This document shows, piece by piece, positions 24,064 through 31,951 of a stretch of 39,847 bases of DNA. Each line of letters starts with the position of its first letter. Position 1 is the stretch's first letter. The position numbers and the translations under genes are program-made. This stretch comes from Chloroflexota bacterium (GTDB lineage Bacteria > Chloroflexota > Limnocylindria > P2-11E): the NCBI GenBank assembly GCA_005881885.1, contig VBDX01000151.1:1-39847 (forward strand), written 5' to 3'. The notes under the pieces are model-generated. The model saw only the letters and a program-made list of their open reading frames with translations. It was not told the DNA's origin and did no database searches.

Positions 24064-26229
24064 TTACCTCCGCGGCACGCGTGTTGTTTCCACCGCCGCG
24101 CCGGCCGCCGCCTTGCGACGCCGCGCCGTCGGCCGCACCGCCTCGGGCTCGACCATCTGTCCGACCGCGGTGGCGCGGATCTCGAGGTCGACGTGCGCGT
24201 CCGGCTCGATCGTCACGTTCCAGCTCGATGCGATCTCGAGCTCCTGATAGACGCGCTCGAAGCCCTGTTCCGAGTTCGTGATCGAGTAGATCGGGCGCGT
24301 GGTGATCTCGCAAGGCGGATCGATCGCAAATGCGATGTCGAAGTGCTTGGACTCCGAGTGCACGGCGATCTCGGTCACATGCCGCACATCGATCGGCTTG
24401 CCCGCCGTGGTCTTTCGCGTCCCGACCGTGATCACGTCGGCGGAGTTTTGCTCCGACAGGAGTCCCACGTTCGTCGCGCTCGTGAATTGCAGAGAGATCG
24501 CCTGTTCGCCGTCGTTGCGCAACCGATAGCGCACTCCCGCGGCGAGTCCCTCGTCCGCGATCCGTATGTCTTTGCGGATGCCGAACCCGGGCACGCTCGT
24601 CAGCGCGCGCGCCGGCGGCTCGAGGATGAGGCTCACGGTCCTGGCTTCGCGCTGTGGTGTGAGCTGGTAGTGGTAGCCGTGCAGGATGACCGGCTCGGCC
24701 TTCCCGACGCGGAAGCTGTCCTGGAAGAACGCGCGTCGCGCTACGTCGTACTCGAGGAGCTTCGAGAGCCCACGCTCTCGAGCGCGCACAGTGTCGTGGA
24801 TCGATTTCGTTTCCTTCTCGGCGGCTTTGCCGACGAGCACCTTGCCCGCCTTCTCGGCGCGGCGAAGGGCCTCGTGCTCGGCCTCGGGACGGCGCGCGAG
24901 CGTATCCACGAGATTCGTCGCCGATGCGTAGATGTCCCATTCGACCACCGCGCCGCCCTGGACATGAACGAACACCGCTCCTGCGTTGCCGCGGAAGATG
25001 TACTCGTCGTAGCCGTCGACGTCGTAATCGCGCTGCTCCCCCGCCGCGGTGCGGCGCTCGGAGAGGATCCGCTCCGCCTTCAGGAGTGACGCGTAGGCGT
25101 CCGCGCGCAGGTGCGGGAAGTAGATGCCGCCGAAGACGCCGTGCCAGTACACGTCGTTGGCCTGCGCGCGCCAGAGGTTTTGTTGTGCTTGGCGAACCTC
25201 TTGCGACGCGTCGAGGATGCTGCGCCGCGCGAGCTCCTCGCTGACGATCAGCATCCGCTTGTGCAAGCCGTTCGACTCGGGGTACTTCGCGAAGAAGTTT
25301 CGCCAGAGTGGTGCGGTCACGAGTCCCGCAAGTTCGTCACCGAGCTTGTTGCGCGCCTGCTGATAGCGGCGCGCGGCGTTCGCCTCGAGCGCCCACTCCG
25401 CCATCTCGGGGTACGAGCCGCCAGGGATGTAGATGCGGCGAGCGGGCTTTTGAAAGATCCACGCGTCCTCGAGCGTGACGGTCTGCAGGAAATCGGCCTG
25501 GGCGATCGCGGTGAAGAATTGTTCAAGCCACCCGTCCTTGTGCACGCGCTGGTAGGTGCCAGGCCACGCGCCGAACTTCTCGCCGTCATCCGCGTACACG
25601 ACGAGGCGCGCGCCCTCGTCGGCCCGCGCGCGCAGCTCCTTCATCGTCTGCCCGACGTCGCGGAACGGGATCAGGTAGCGGAGCTTCATGCTGCCAGGGA
25701 ACACGATCACGGGGAGCCCTTGATCCTCGGTGACGTACGATTCGCCGAGCTCCTGCGGACGCAGTCCCGCCTGGAGGAAATGCTCGTCGTCGAGGACCGT
25801 GTACGCGACGCCAGCCTCGGCGAGCAGCGAGGGAAGGTGCGGTTCCCACACGCGCTCGGTCAACCATGCGCCCAGCGGCCGCTGACCGAAGATCGCGTGA
25901 ACCCTATCGGACAAGGCACGGATTTGACCGACGCCGTCCCGGCGCGGCACACCGACGAGGACGGGCTCGTAATAGCCGCCGGAGAGAAGCTCGATCTGTC
26001 CGCGTCGCACCAGGTCGGCGAGATCTCCGATCACGTCCGGGCGGTTCGCCTCGAGCCAGTCCAGGAGCGGACCGGAGAAGTGAAGGCTTGCCTTCACCTC
26101 CGGGTGGCGGTAAAGCGTCGCCACGAGCGGCGCATACGCGCGCTCGGTCACCTCTTGAAAGACTGACGGGAAGTTTCCGGCGGGCTGGTGCTGGTGGAAA
26201 ACCAACGCCAATCGCACTCGATCGGCCAC
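24064..26229 (-). CDS. GH57 alpha-amylase/4-alpha-glucanotransferase with DUF1925-DUF1926 domains
   Basis: 721 residues, GTG start at 26229. The catalytic (beta/alpha)7 barrel has the five GH57 motifs: HQHQP near residue 13, the GGYYEPVLVG segment, the nucleophile Glu in AWLTERVWEPHL (about 120-131), the acid/base Asp in VVYADDGEKFGAWPGT and the last motif in YIPGGSYPEMAEWAL. The DUF1925 (FFAKYPESNGLHKRMLIVSE) and DUF1926 (SLILEPPARALTSVPGFGIR) domains match the Thermococcus-type 4-alpha-glucanotransferase group, which transfers maltooligosaccharides between alpha-1,4-glucans. No signal peptide, so it is cytoplasmic. The C-terminus is Arg/Ala-rich. It leads the leftward run with htrA, MFS and argS. 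No Shine-Dalgarno is visible and a promoter lies immediately upstream. Confidence 0.93.
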   Translation of the reverse strand: MADRVRLALVFHQHQPAGNFPSVFQEVTERAYAPLVATLYRHPEVKASLHFSGPLLDWLEANRPDVIGDLADLVRRGQIELLSGGYYEPVLVGVPRRDGVGQIRALSDRVHAIFGQRPLGAWLTERVWEPHLPSLLAEAGVAYTVLDDEHFLQAGLRPQELGESYVTEDQGLPVIVFPGSMKLRYLIPFRDVGQTMKELRARADEGARLVVYADDGEKFGAWPGTYQRVHKDGWLEQFFTAIAQADFLQTVTLEDAWIFQKPARRIYIPGGSYPEMAEWALEANAARRYQQARNKLGDELAGLVTAPLWRNFFAKYPESNGLHKRMLIVSEELARRSILDASQEVRQAQQNLWRAQANDVYWHGVFGGIYFPHLRADAYASLLKAERILSERRTAAGEQRDYDVDGYDEYIFRGNAGAVFVHVQGGAVVEWDIYASATNLVDTLARRPEAEHEALRRAEKAGKVLVGKAAEKETKSIHDTVRARERGLSKLLEYDVARRAFFQDSFRVGKAEPVILHGYHYQLTPQREARTVSLILEPPARALTSVPGFGIRKDIRIADEGLAAGVRYRLRNDGEQAISLQFTSATNVGLLSEQNSADVITVGTRKTTAGKPIDVRHVTEIAVHSESKHFDIAFAIDPPCEITTRPIYSITNSEQGFERVYQELEIASSWNVTIEPDAHVDLEIRATAVGQMVEPEAVRPTARRRKAAAGAAVETTRVPRR

Positions 26230-26238
26230 TAACGACGC

Positions 26239-26298
26239 ATTTTACCAAAAATGGCTTCTGCGTACGCTCTGCGTACAAAATGGCCGCCGGCATGTCAA
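26239..26298 (-). promoter_or_regulatory. Promoter region of the GH57-htrA-MFS-argS run, with palindromic candidate operator
   Basis: In the leftward direction an extended -10 box TGGTAAAAT (TAAAAT at 26244-26239) ends 9 nt before the GTG start, so the transcript would be leaderless or nearly so. Farther up is TTGACA (26298-26293), which has only a weak TACGCA at 17 bp spacing. Between them sits a perfect inverted repeat, GTACGC-3 nt-GCGTAC (26262-26276), a plausible regulator site. No factor is known. Confidence 0.5.
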
Positions 26299-26341
26299 CG
26301 AACTCGACAAGTGGACGTTGTGTGAGTGAGGCTTGGAGCGA

Positions 26342-27013
26342 ATGTTCGGTCGCCTGGTGATGTACGCGGCGCTCCTGACCGCGCTCGGGATCGTGGTCGT
26401 TAGCGCGTGCACGCCACAGCGAGAGTCCGCCCCCTCGCCGACTCTGGTGTCTCCGTCACCGTCCGCTTCGCGCTCACCGACGCCGACGGCGGCCCCGGCA
26501 GCGACCCTCACCGCCCGACCGTCCGCGCCCTCGACCAGCCCCGCCAGCCCGGGCTCATCCCCCGCGGCCGCCTGCCCGCGGGTCACCGGGGGTGGCTCGT
26601 CAAACCAAGCGCAGCTCGTCGCGGTCCGGGTCGCGCACCAGGCGGGTTTTGATCGCCTCGTGTTCGAGTTCGGCCCGAGTACGGCACCGGGCCCGTTCGG
26701 GATGCCGGCCTACATCGTCGAAGCGGCAAGCTCCCTCTCCGGTCCGAGCGGGCAGCCGGTGACGATCGCGGGGAGCGCGATCTTCGGGACACGCTTCCAG
26801 AACGCGTCGACGATGACCCCGAGCGGCACGCCAAGCTACACCGGGAGCACCGACATGAAGCCGAGCACACCGCTCATCAAACAGGTGCGCCTGGTGGAGG
26901 ACTTCGAGCGCGTGCTGGTCTGGGGCACGGGACTCGACCACCTCGCATGTCCAAAAGTGAGCGAGCTTGCAGGCCCCTACCGCGTGGTCTTGGATTTCCC
27001 GACCCCACCCTGA
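26342..27013 (+). CDS. AMIN-like domain lipoprotein
   Basis: 223 residues from ATG 26342 (GGAG sits just upstream; TTG 26333 is an alternative). Residues of about 6-25 (LVMYAALLTALGIVVVSAC) end in a Cys that can be lipidated. A Pro/Ser/Thr-rich linker of about 55 residues (SPSPSASRSPTPTAAPAATL) follows, resembling a cell-surface spacer. The C-terminal domain (about 85-222) resembles the AMIN-like fold: VRVAHQAGFDRLVFEFGPST, IVEAASSLSGPSGQPVTIAG, KQVRLVEDFERVLVWGTGLD and the final PYRVVLDF. These domains bind envelope components or cell wall in relatives. It is divergent from the GH57 gene and 44 bp upstream of the L25 gene. Confidence 0.78.
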   Translation: MFGRLVMYAALLTALGIVVVSACTPQRESAPSPTLVSPSPSASRSPTPTAAPAATLTARPSAPSTSPASPGSSPAAACPRVTGGGSSNQAQLVAVRVAHQAGFDRLVFEFGPSTAPGPFGMPAYIVEAASSLSGPSGQPVTIAGSAIFGTRFQNASTMTPSGTPSYTGSTDMKPSTPLIKQVRLVEDFERVLVWGTGLDHLACPKVSELAGPYRVVLDFPTPP

Positions 27014-27019
27014 GATAAT
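26990..27019 (+). promoter_or_regulatory. Candidate promoter of the L25 gene
   Basis: TTGGAT (26990-26995), an 18 bp spacer and GATAAT (27014-27019), overlapping the 3' end of the lipoprotein gene. GAGGGGAG at about 27041-27048 supplies a ribosome-binding site before TTG 27058. Boxes match consensus at 4 and 5 of 6 positions. Confidence 0.4.
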
Positions 27020-27057
27020 TCAGGTTCCGGATACGTACTTGAGGGGAGCGTCCCGCC

Positions 27058-27834
27058 TTGGCTGAAGCGCAAAAACTGAGCGTCCGCCCGCGTGCCGTCC
27101 TTGGCAAGAAGGTGAATGCCCTACGCCGCAAGGGCGTGCTCCCGGGCGTCCTTTTCGGCGGCCGCGCCGATTCAACGCCGGTCGAGACAGACCTTCACAC
27201 CTTCGAGCTCTCGTACCGCCGCTGGGGCAATACGACGCTCCTCGCGCTCACCGGGCTTGACGGCGGGGAGGTCCCGGCGCTGGTCTATGACGTCAGCCGC
27301 GATCCGGTGAGCGGCCGGATGCTCCACGTCGACTTCGCGCGCGTGTCACTCACCGAGAAAACGCATGCGGATGTCCCTCTCCACTTCGTCAACGAATCGC
27401 CCGCCGTGCGCACGCTCGGCGCGGTGCTTCTCCATGCGCGCTCCGAGGTGAACGTCGAGGCGTTCCCCCAGGACATGCCGCGCGCGATCGAGGTCGACCT
27501 CTCCGGTCTGCTGGAGATCGACGACGCGATCTTCGTCCGCGACCTCAAGGTCGACGCGACGACGCTGCGGATCACCAACGACCCAGACGAGCTCGTCGTG
27601 AAGGCGGTCCCGGTCAAGGTCGAGGAAGAGCCGAAGGCTGCCGAGGTTGCCGCGCCCGTCGAGGGCGAGATCCCGGCGGAAGGCGGGGCCGAAGAGGGTG
27701 CCGCGCCAGCGGCCGGTGCCGAAGCGGGGAAGCCCGGCGCACCCGCCGCGGCGAAGGGTGGCGCACCAGCGGCCGAAGGCGCCGCGAAGGGCGCACCGCC
27801 GAAGGCACCGGCGGGAGGCGCGAAGAAGGCCTAG
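27058..27834 (+). CDS. rplY: 50S ribosomal protein L25 (CTC/TL5 form) with long Ala/Gly/Pro/Lys tail
   Basis: 258 residues, TTG start with GAGGGGAG about 9 nt upstream. The N-terminal L25 domain (1 to about 90) begins AEAQKLSVRPRAVLGKKVNA and has RKGVLPGVLFGG and VETDLHTFELSYR; the CTC/TL5 C-terminal beta domain (about 91-180) includes VSGRMLHVDFARVSLTEKTH, NVEAFPQDMPRAIEVDLSGL and RITNDPDELVVKAV. It binds 5S rRNA in the central protuberance. The last 70 residues are a low-complexity tail (AAEVAAPVEGEIPAEGGAEE and AKGGAPAAEGAAKGAPPK-type repeats), acidic then basic, ending KKA. The stop overlaps the convergent GH57 stop (CTAG). Confidence 0.95.
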   Translation: MAEAQKLSVRPRAVLGKKVNALRRKGVLPGVLFGGRADSTPVETDLHTFELSYRRWGNTTLLALTGLDGGEVPALVYDVSRDPVSGRMLHVDFARVSLTEKTHADVPLHFVNESPAVRTLGAVLLHARSEVNVEAFPQDMPRAIEVDLSGLLEIDDAIFVRDLKVDATTLRITNDPDELVVKAVPVKVEEEPKAAEVAAPVEGEIPAEGGAEEGAAPAAGAEAGKPGAPAAAKGGAPAAEGAAKGAPPKAPAGGAKKA

Positions 27835-29450
27835 CCGCCGTAATCGGCTAGCGACGCGTCCGGGAATGGATTGTCTGCGCGCTCGAGGCTTCGCATCTCC
27901 ACCTCGTCCTCAATTGCATCTCCGCTGCGCGCGAGCGCGACCGCCCGACGGAAACGCTGCGCGTGCGCGCGGAAACGCTCGACGGCGTAGTCCGCGGCCT
28001 GCCCCGTGGTGACGAGAAATGGCCAGTCGCTGGACTCGGCGAGCAGGAGCTCGCGCACAGCCTGCCGCGCGGCGCGTTCGCGGAACGGGTCGTCGCGTGG
28101 CGGCGATGCGCGGAGCTGCTCCAGCTCGCGCGCCAGACGCTCGAGCTCATCCCACATCCACGCCGTTGCCTCGTTGCGCCAAGTCGAGTGATCGTTGTTC
28201 TTGCCCCACGAGCCCTCGGCCAGCGCGACGCGCTCGCCCGGCGGCTCACGGTCGAGGTATTCGGCGGCGGTCGCGACGCGAACACCGGACTCGCTCATCT
28301 GGCGGAGCACGAGGCCGAGCCAGTCCACTCCTTCGAACCACCAGTGGCCGAAGAGCTCACTGTCGAACGTGACCGCGAGGAGAGGGTCGCGTCCATCAGC
28401 ATCGCGCCGCGCCAGCTCATCGTTCACGACCTTGACGAAATGGCTCGCGTGCTCGCGAACGCGCTCGCCCGCGCGCCCTGGCGAATACAAGTCCTTCTCC
28501 CCGAGCCCGAGCTGGACAGAGGTCACGCGCCAGTAGCGCAGACCGCTGCGGTCGTCCTTGCGGTGGAACTCGCGGTACTGCGGATCGCCGGGGTAGCCCA
28601 TCATCGCCGACCAGACCTGGCCGGAGACGCGATCGTGTCGCGCGATGGCGACGACGTCTGAGTCACTGACGTAATAAGGGCGTAGCAGGTCCACATCGGT
28701 TCGCGCGGGCGCGCTCGCGACCGCAACGCGCGCCTCGTGCGGGGCGTGGCGTCGAAGCTCGCTCTGCCCGCGGCGGCGGGCGATCTCAGCAGCAGCCCGC
28801 GCGTGACCGGGCAACAGCGCCGCATCGGTGAAGAAGTGCGTGATCCCGTTTTCCTCGAGCGCGTTCTCGAGACCCGGTGCATACGCGCATTCGGGGAGCC
28901 AGATCCCGCTCGGCTCAAGCCCGAGAAGCCGGCGCGACGAGCGGCGCCCGATGCGGAGCTGCGCGTGGACCGACGCAGAGTCCAGGAGCGGAAGGTAGCC
29001 GTGCGTCGCCGCGGAGGTGAGGATCTCCACGTGCCCGCTACGCGCGAGATCGGCGAACGCGCCGACAAGGTCGCGCCCGAAGCGGTGCAGGTACGCATCG
29101 CGGAGCCGCCGGTACGACGCGAGATAGAAGTCGGCGAGCGCCGCGCGCCCGGTGTCGTCGGCATCGACGAAACGTCGCACGTCTCGCTCGGCTCGCCGGA
29201 CCTGGTCGTCGATGTACTCGAGGTTGCGAACGTCCACGTCGTGATCCGCGAGCTGCTCGAGCAGCACCGGCGTCAGCCCGATGACCATCCGATAGTGGAC
29301 GCCCGCCTCGCGCAGGTCGTGGAGAAGGACGAGGAGCGGAAGATAGGTCCCGAGCACGGCCTCGTGGATCCACTCCTCGCCATGCGGCCACCGTCCGGCC
29401 CCGCGGCAATACGGCAGGTGCGAGTGCAGGGCGAGAACAAAGGTTCCCAC
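27831..29450 (-). CDS. GH57/DUF1957 1,4-alpha-glucan branching enzyme
   Basis: 539 residues from GTG 29450 (GTG 29468 is an alternative; the frame is open further but not family-like). Opens FVLALHSHLPYCRGAGRWPH, the first GH57 branching-enzyme motif. The nucleophile Glu lies in SGIWLPECAYAPGLENAL at about 190-207. The acid/base Asp lies in LAVTFDSELFGHWWFEGVDW at about 335-355, the FxxELFGHWWxEG motif of this subgroup. ALAEGSWGKNNDHSTWRNEA and DWPFLVTTGQAADYAVERF mark the C-terminal domain (DUF1957). It moves a glucan segment to an alpha-1,6 branch, as in glycogen building, unlike the transferase at 24064. No classical GlgB, GlgA or GlgC is in the window. Confidence 0.92.
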   Translation of the reverse strand: MGTFVLALHSHLPYCRGAGRWPHGEEWIHEAVLGTYLPLLVLLHDLREAGVHYRMVIGLTPVLLEQLADHDVDVRNLEYIDDQVRRAERDVRRFVDADDTGRAALADFYLASYRRLRDAYLHRFGRDLVGAFADLARSGHVEILTSAATHGYLPLLDSASVHAQLRIGRRSSRRLLGLEPSGIWLPECAYAPGLENALEENGITHFFTDAALLPGHARAAAEIARRRGQSELRRHAPHEARVAVASAPARTDVDLLRPYYVSDSDVVAIARHDRVSGQVWSAMMGYPGDPQYREFHRKDDRSGLRYWRVTSVQLGLGEKDLYSPGRAGERVREHASHFVKVVNDELARRDADGRDPLLAVTFDSELFGHWWFEGVDWLGLVLRQMSESGVRVATAAEYLDREPPGERVALAEGSWGKNNDHSTWRNEATAWMWDELERLARELEQLRASPPRDDPFRERAARQAVRELLLAESSDWPFLVTTGQAADYAVERFRAHAQRFRRAVALARSGDAIEDEVEMRSLERADNPFPDASLADYGG

Positions 29451-29613
29451 TCCCGCATTCTGTGGCACGGGGCGGTCGTGGCCATGTTGTGTCGGGTTCG
29501 TTGCCTGTTCGCGAGGTGCAGGCCCTAACCCGGCGTAACTTGTGGCCTCGACGATGCAGCGCCTGCTCGGTGGGCTAGTAGGCACAGTTAGGCCCAAAGA
29601 AGAGAGGGTTCAT

Positions 29614-30372
29614 ATGCCCGCGCCTGTCACTGATCTGGGCACTGCGCTCATCACGGGCGTCACCGCCGGCCTGGTGACGCTCATCGCAGCGCTTCCCGCG
29701 ATCCTCGGCGCCATCGTTCTCCTCGTCCTCGGCTGGATCATCGCCGGCATCGTCGGCGGCTTGATCGCCCGAGGGCTTCGCGCAATCAAAGTCGACGCGA
29801 TGGCCGACCGCGCCGGCGTCACCGCCTTCCTGCGCCGCGCACAAGTCAAGGCCGATGCGGCCGGGGTCATCGCCGGCGTCGCGAAGTGGTACATCCGGCT
29901 CATCTTCGTGCTCATGGCGGCGAACGCCGTCGGCCTCACCGCAGTCAGCACGGTGGTGAATCAGGTCCTCGGGTTCATCCCGAATCTGATCGTGGCCGTC
30001 TTTATCCTCGCCGCATTCTCGTGGCTCGCTTCGCTGGCGCGCAACGTCGTCAGCGGCGTCTCGATGCCCAACGCGAAGACCCTCGGCATGCTCGCGTACG
30101 GGGCCACGTTCGGCTTCGGCGTCATTGCCGCGGCGACGCAGATCGGCGTCGCAGCGCCACTTGTCGAGGTCCTCTTCGCGGGGATCGTCCTCGGTCTCGC
30201 GCTCGCGTTCGGCCTAGCCTTCGGACTGGGCGGGCGCGACGAGGCCGCCCAGATGTGGCGCGGGCTGCGCGGCTCGGTCCGCGAGGTCGCTTCGAGTCCG
30301 GCTCCGACGCCGATGGAGCGTCACGGAGACGGCCGTCCCTTCGAGCGCTCGGAGGCATCGCTCCGGAGGTAA
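29614..30372 (+). CDS. MscS-like TM-helix membrane protein lacking the channel domain
   Basis: 252 residues from ATG 29614 (AGAGAGGG 6 nt upstream). Two long hydrophobic blocks carry repeated TM_helix motifs: ILGAIVLLVLGWIIAGIVGG with LRAIKVDAMADRAGVTAFLR and, later, FIPNLIVAVFILAAFSWLAS with GVSMPNAKTLGMLAYGATFG. LGLALAFGLAFGLGGRDEAA is the pore-helix-like glycine-rich segment seen in MscS-type proteins of the 'conserved TM helix' family. The C-terminus is short and polar; the beta domain and cytoplasmic vestibule of MscS are absent. A small-conductance mechanosensitive or solute pore is possible, not shown. It is followed by a hairpin at 30396. Confidence 0.8.
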   Translation: MPAPVTDLGTALITGVTAGLVTLIAALPAILGAIVLLVLGWIIAGIVGGLIARGLRAIKVDAMADRAGVTAFLRRAQVKADAAGVIAGVAKWYIRLIFVLMAANAVGLTAVSTVVNQVLGFIPNLIVAVFILAAFSWLASLARNVVSGVSMPNAKTLGMLAYGATFGFGVIAAATQIGVAAPLVEVLFAGIVLGLALAFGLAFGLGGRDEAAQMWRGLRGSVREVASSPAPTPMERHGDGRPFERSEASLRR

Positions 30373-30395
30373 CCCACATTCATCCGCGTCGCTAT

Positions 30396-30432
30396 GGCCG
30401 CCAGTCTCGAATCACGAACGAGGCTGGCGGCC
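30396..30432 (+). terminator. Hairpin terminator after the TM-helix protein gene
   Basis: Arms 30396-30409 (GGCCGCCAGTCTCG) and 30419-30432 (CGAGGCTGGCGGCC) pair over 14 bp with one U-G wobble; the loop is 9 nt. TCTTCGTC follows, a weak U-tract. It separates the previous gene from the promoter at 30469. Confidence 0.6.
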
Positions 30433-30468
30433 TCTTCGTCGCGTGATGATGGCGCGCTGCCAGCCAAA

Positions 30469-30497
30469 TTGACCGCCCCTTTGGGCGCGGGTAGGCT
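30469..30497 (+). promoter_or_regulatory. Promoter of the trehalose/maltose-type ABC-treT operon
   Basis: TTGACC (30469-30474), a 17 bp spacer and TAGGCT (30492-30497). Transcription would start near 30504, giving a leader of about 90 nt before ATG 30597. GAGGAGG at about 30583-30589 is the ribosome-binding site. Confidence 0.6.
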
Positions 30498-30529
30498 CGG
30501 CCACAGGTAGCCGCGCTCGCGGCAAGCCA

Positions 30530-30553
30530 TCTGCTGCACGGCACGTCAGCAGA
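30530..30553 (+). promoter_or_regulatory. Inverted repeat in the ABC operon leader
   Basis: TCTGCTG (30530-30536) and CAGCAGA (30547-30553) flank a 10 nt loop, downstream of the promoter and upstream of the start codon. It could be a leader hairpin or an operator for a sugar regulator; nothing else supports either reading. Confidence 0.35.
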
Positions 30554-30596
30554 CTCCGCCGCGACCTGGGCGAGGCGTCCGCAGAGGAGGCATGCC

Positions 30597-31886
30597 ATGT
30601 TGCGATCCACGCGGTCCATAGCCATCGTCGCGCTCGTCGCCCTCTTGGTGGCGACCGCATGTTCGTCGGGCGGGAATGCGCCTGGGACGGCGGCAGCCGG
30701 CAGCACGATCAACGTGATGTCGCTCTGGGGCGGGAGCGAACAGGACTCCTTCCAGAAGGTGCTCGACGCGTTCAAGACGAAGACGGGCGTCACCGCGAAG
30801 TACGAGTCGGTCCGTGCGGACTACGCGACGACGCTGCAGACGCGCATCTCCGGCGGTAACCCGCCGGATGTGGCGATCATCCCGGGCATCGGGTTCCTGC
30901 GCCAGTTCGCGAAGCAGGGCTCGCTCAAGAAGGTCGCCGACCTCGGGATCGACGTGAACTCGCTCAAGTCGAACTACCCGCCCGGCATCCTCGAGATCGG
31001 CCAGGTCGACGGAACTCAATACGCGCTCATGGTGAAGTTCAACAGCAAGAGCACGTTCTGGTACCGGCCCGACAAGTTCAAGACGCTAGGCGTGCAGACG
31101 CCGGCCGATTGGAACGCGCTCACCAAGGTCCTCGGCGACATCAAGGCGAAGGGTCAGGCCCCGCTCGGGCTGGGCGCGGGCGACTCGTGGACGCTCACCG
31201 ATTGGTTCGAGAGCATTTACGTCCGACAGGCTGGTCCCGAGAAGTACGACCAGCTCTTCAGCGGCAAGCTGCCCTGGACCGATTCGTCCGTGGCGACGGC
31301 GGTCGACACGATGAAGCAAGCGCTGAAGGACGATTACGTCGCCGGCGGGATCACCGCTGCTCTCGGCCGTAACTTCACTGACGGGATCGGCCAGGCGTTC
31401 AGCGCCAACCCGCAGGCAGTCATGTACTACGAGGGCGGGTTCGTGGGCGGCATCGCCACCGGTCAGACCAACACCGCACTCAAGGTCGGCGAATCGATCG
31501 ACTGGTTCGACTTCCCGGCCATCAACAACAACAAGTCCGTCACCATCGGCGGCGACGTCATCGCCGCGTTCACCACGAAGCCGGGCGTCAAGGAATTCCT
31601 CCAGTACATGACGACCTCCGACGCTGGCTCGGTCTGGGCCGGCACCGGCGCCGTCATTTCGCCGGTGAAGGCCGTCCCCGCCAGCGCCTACCCGAACGAC
31701 CTCGCCAAGCGAGAAGCCGCGCAGGTCGCGAATGCGCCAGCCGTCCGCTTCGACGGCTCCGACCTTCTGCCGTCGGGGGGTGGCGACGACATGGGCGCAG
31801 CTCTTCAGGACGCGCTCCGTGGCAAGACCGTCGACTGGGCCAAGTTCGAGACCTCGATACAAGCCAAGTGGAAAGCGGAGAAGTAG
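30597..31886 (+). CDS. Sugar ABC transporter substrate-binding lipoprotein
   Basis: 429 residues. Signal peptide SIAIVALVALLVATACSSGG ends in a lipobox (ATAC). Residues of about 35-400 fit the extracellular solute-binding family 1: INVMSLWGGSEQDSFQKVLD at the start of the mature domain, ISGGNPPDVAIIPGIGFLRQ, and YALMVKFNSKSTFWYRPDKF. PADWNALTKVLGDIKAKGQA and MYYEGGFVGGIATGQTN follow. It is similar in layout to AglE/ThuE-type binding proteins for alpha-glucosides and trehalose. The ligand is inferred to be trehalose, maltose or another alpha-glucoside because treT closes the operon. A hairpin follows the gene at 31905. Confidence 0.9.
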   Translation: MLRSTRSIAIVALVALLVATACSSGGNAPGTAAAGSTINVMSLWGGSEQDSFQKVLDAFKTKTGVTAKYESVRADYATTLQTRISGGNPPDVAIIPGIGFLRQFAKQGSLKKVADLGIDVNSLKSNYPPGILEIGQVDGTQYALMVKFNSKSTFWYRPDKFKTLGVQTPADWNALTKVLGDIKAKGQAPLGLGAGDSWTLTDWFESIYVRQAGPEKYDQLFSGKLPWTDSSVATAVDTMKQALKDDYVAGGITAALGRNFTDGIGQAFSANPQAVMYYEGGFVGGIATGQTNTALKVGESIDWFDFPAINNNKSVTIGGDVIAAFTTKPGVKEFLQYMTTSDAGSVWAGTGAVISPVKAVPASAYPNDLAKREAAQVANAPAVRFDGSDLLPSGGGDDMGAALQDALRGKTVDWAKFETSIQAKWKAEK

Positions 31887-31904
31887 GCTCGGACTGAATC
31901 CATA

Positions 31905-31932
31905 GAGCGGACGGGCGAAGGCCCGTCCGCTC
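31905..31932 (+). terminator. Strong intercistronic hairpin after the binding-protein gene
   Basis: A perfect 12 bp stem (GAGCGGACGGGC and GCCCGTCCGCTC) closes a GAAG tetraloop. No U-tract follows (next bases are CGATAACG), so it is more likely a 3'-end stabiliser or partial terminator that gives more binding protein than permease, as known for sugar ABC operons. The permease start is 20 nt farther on. Confidence 0.6.
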
Positions 31933-31951
31933 CGATAACGAACGGAGTCAG

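Noticed and set aside
27615-27830. Ala/Gly/Pro repeats in the L25 tail as a DNA repeat or CRISPR-like array
   Set aside because: The codons vary and there are no spacers or constant repeat units; it is a protein-level low-complexity tail.
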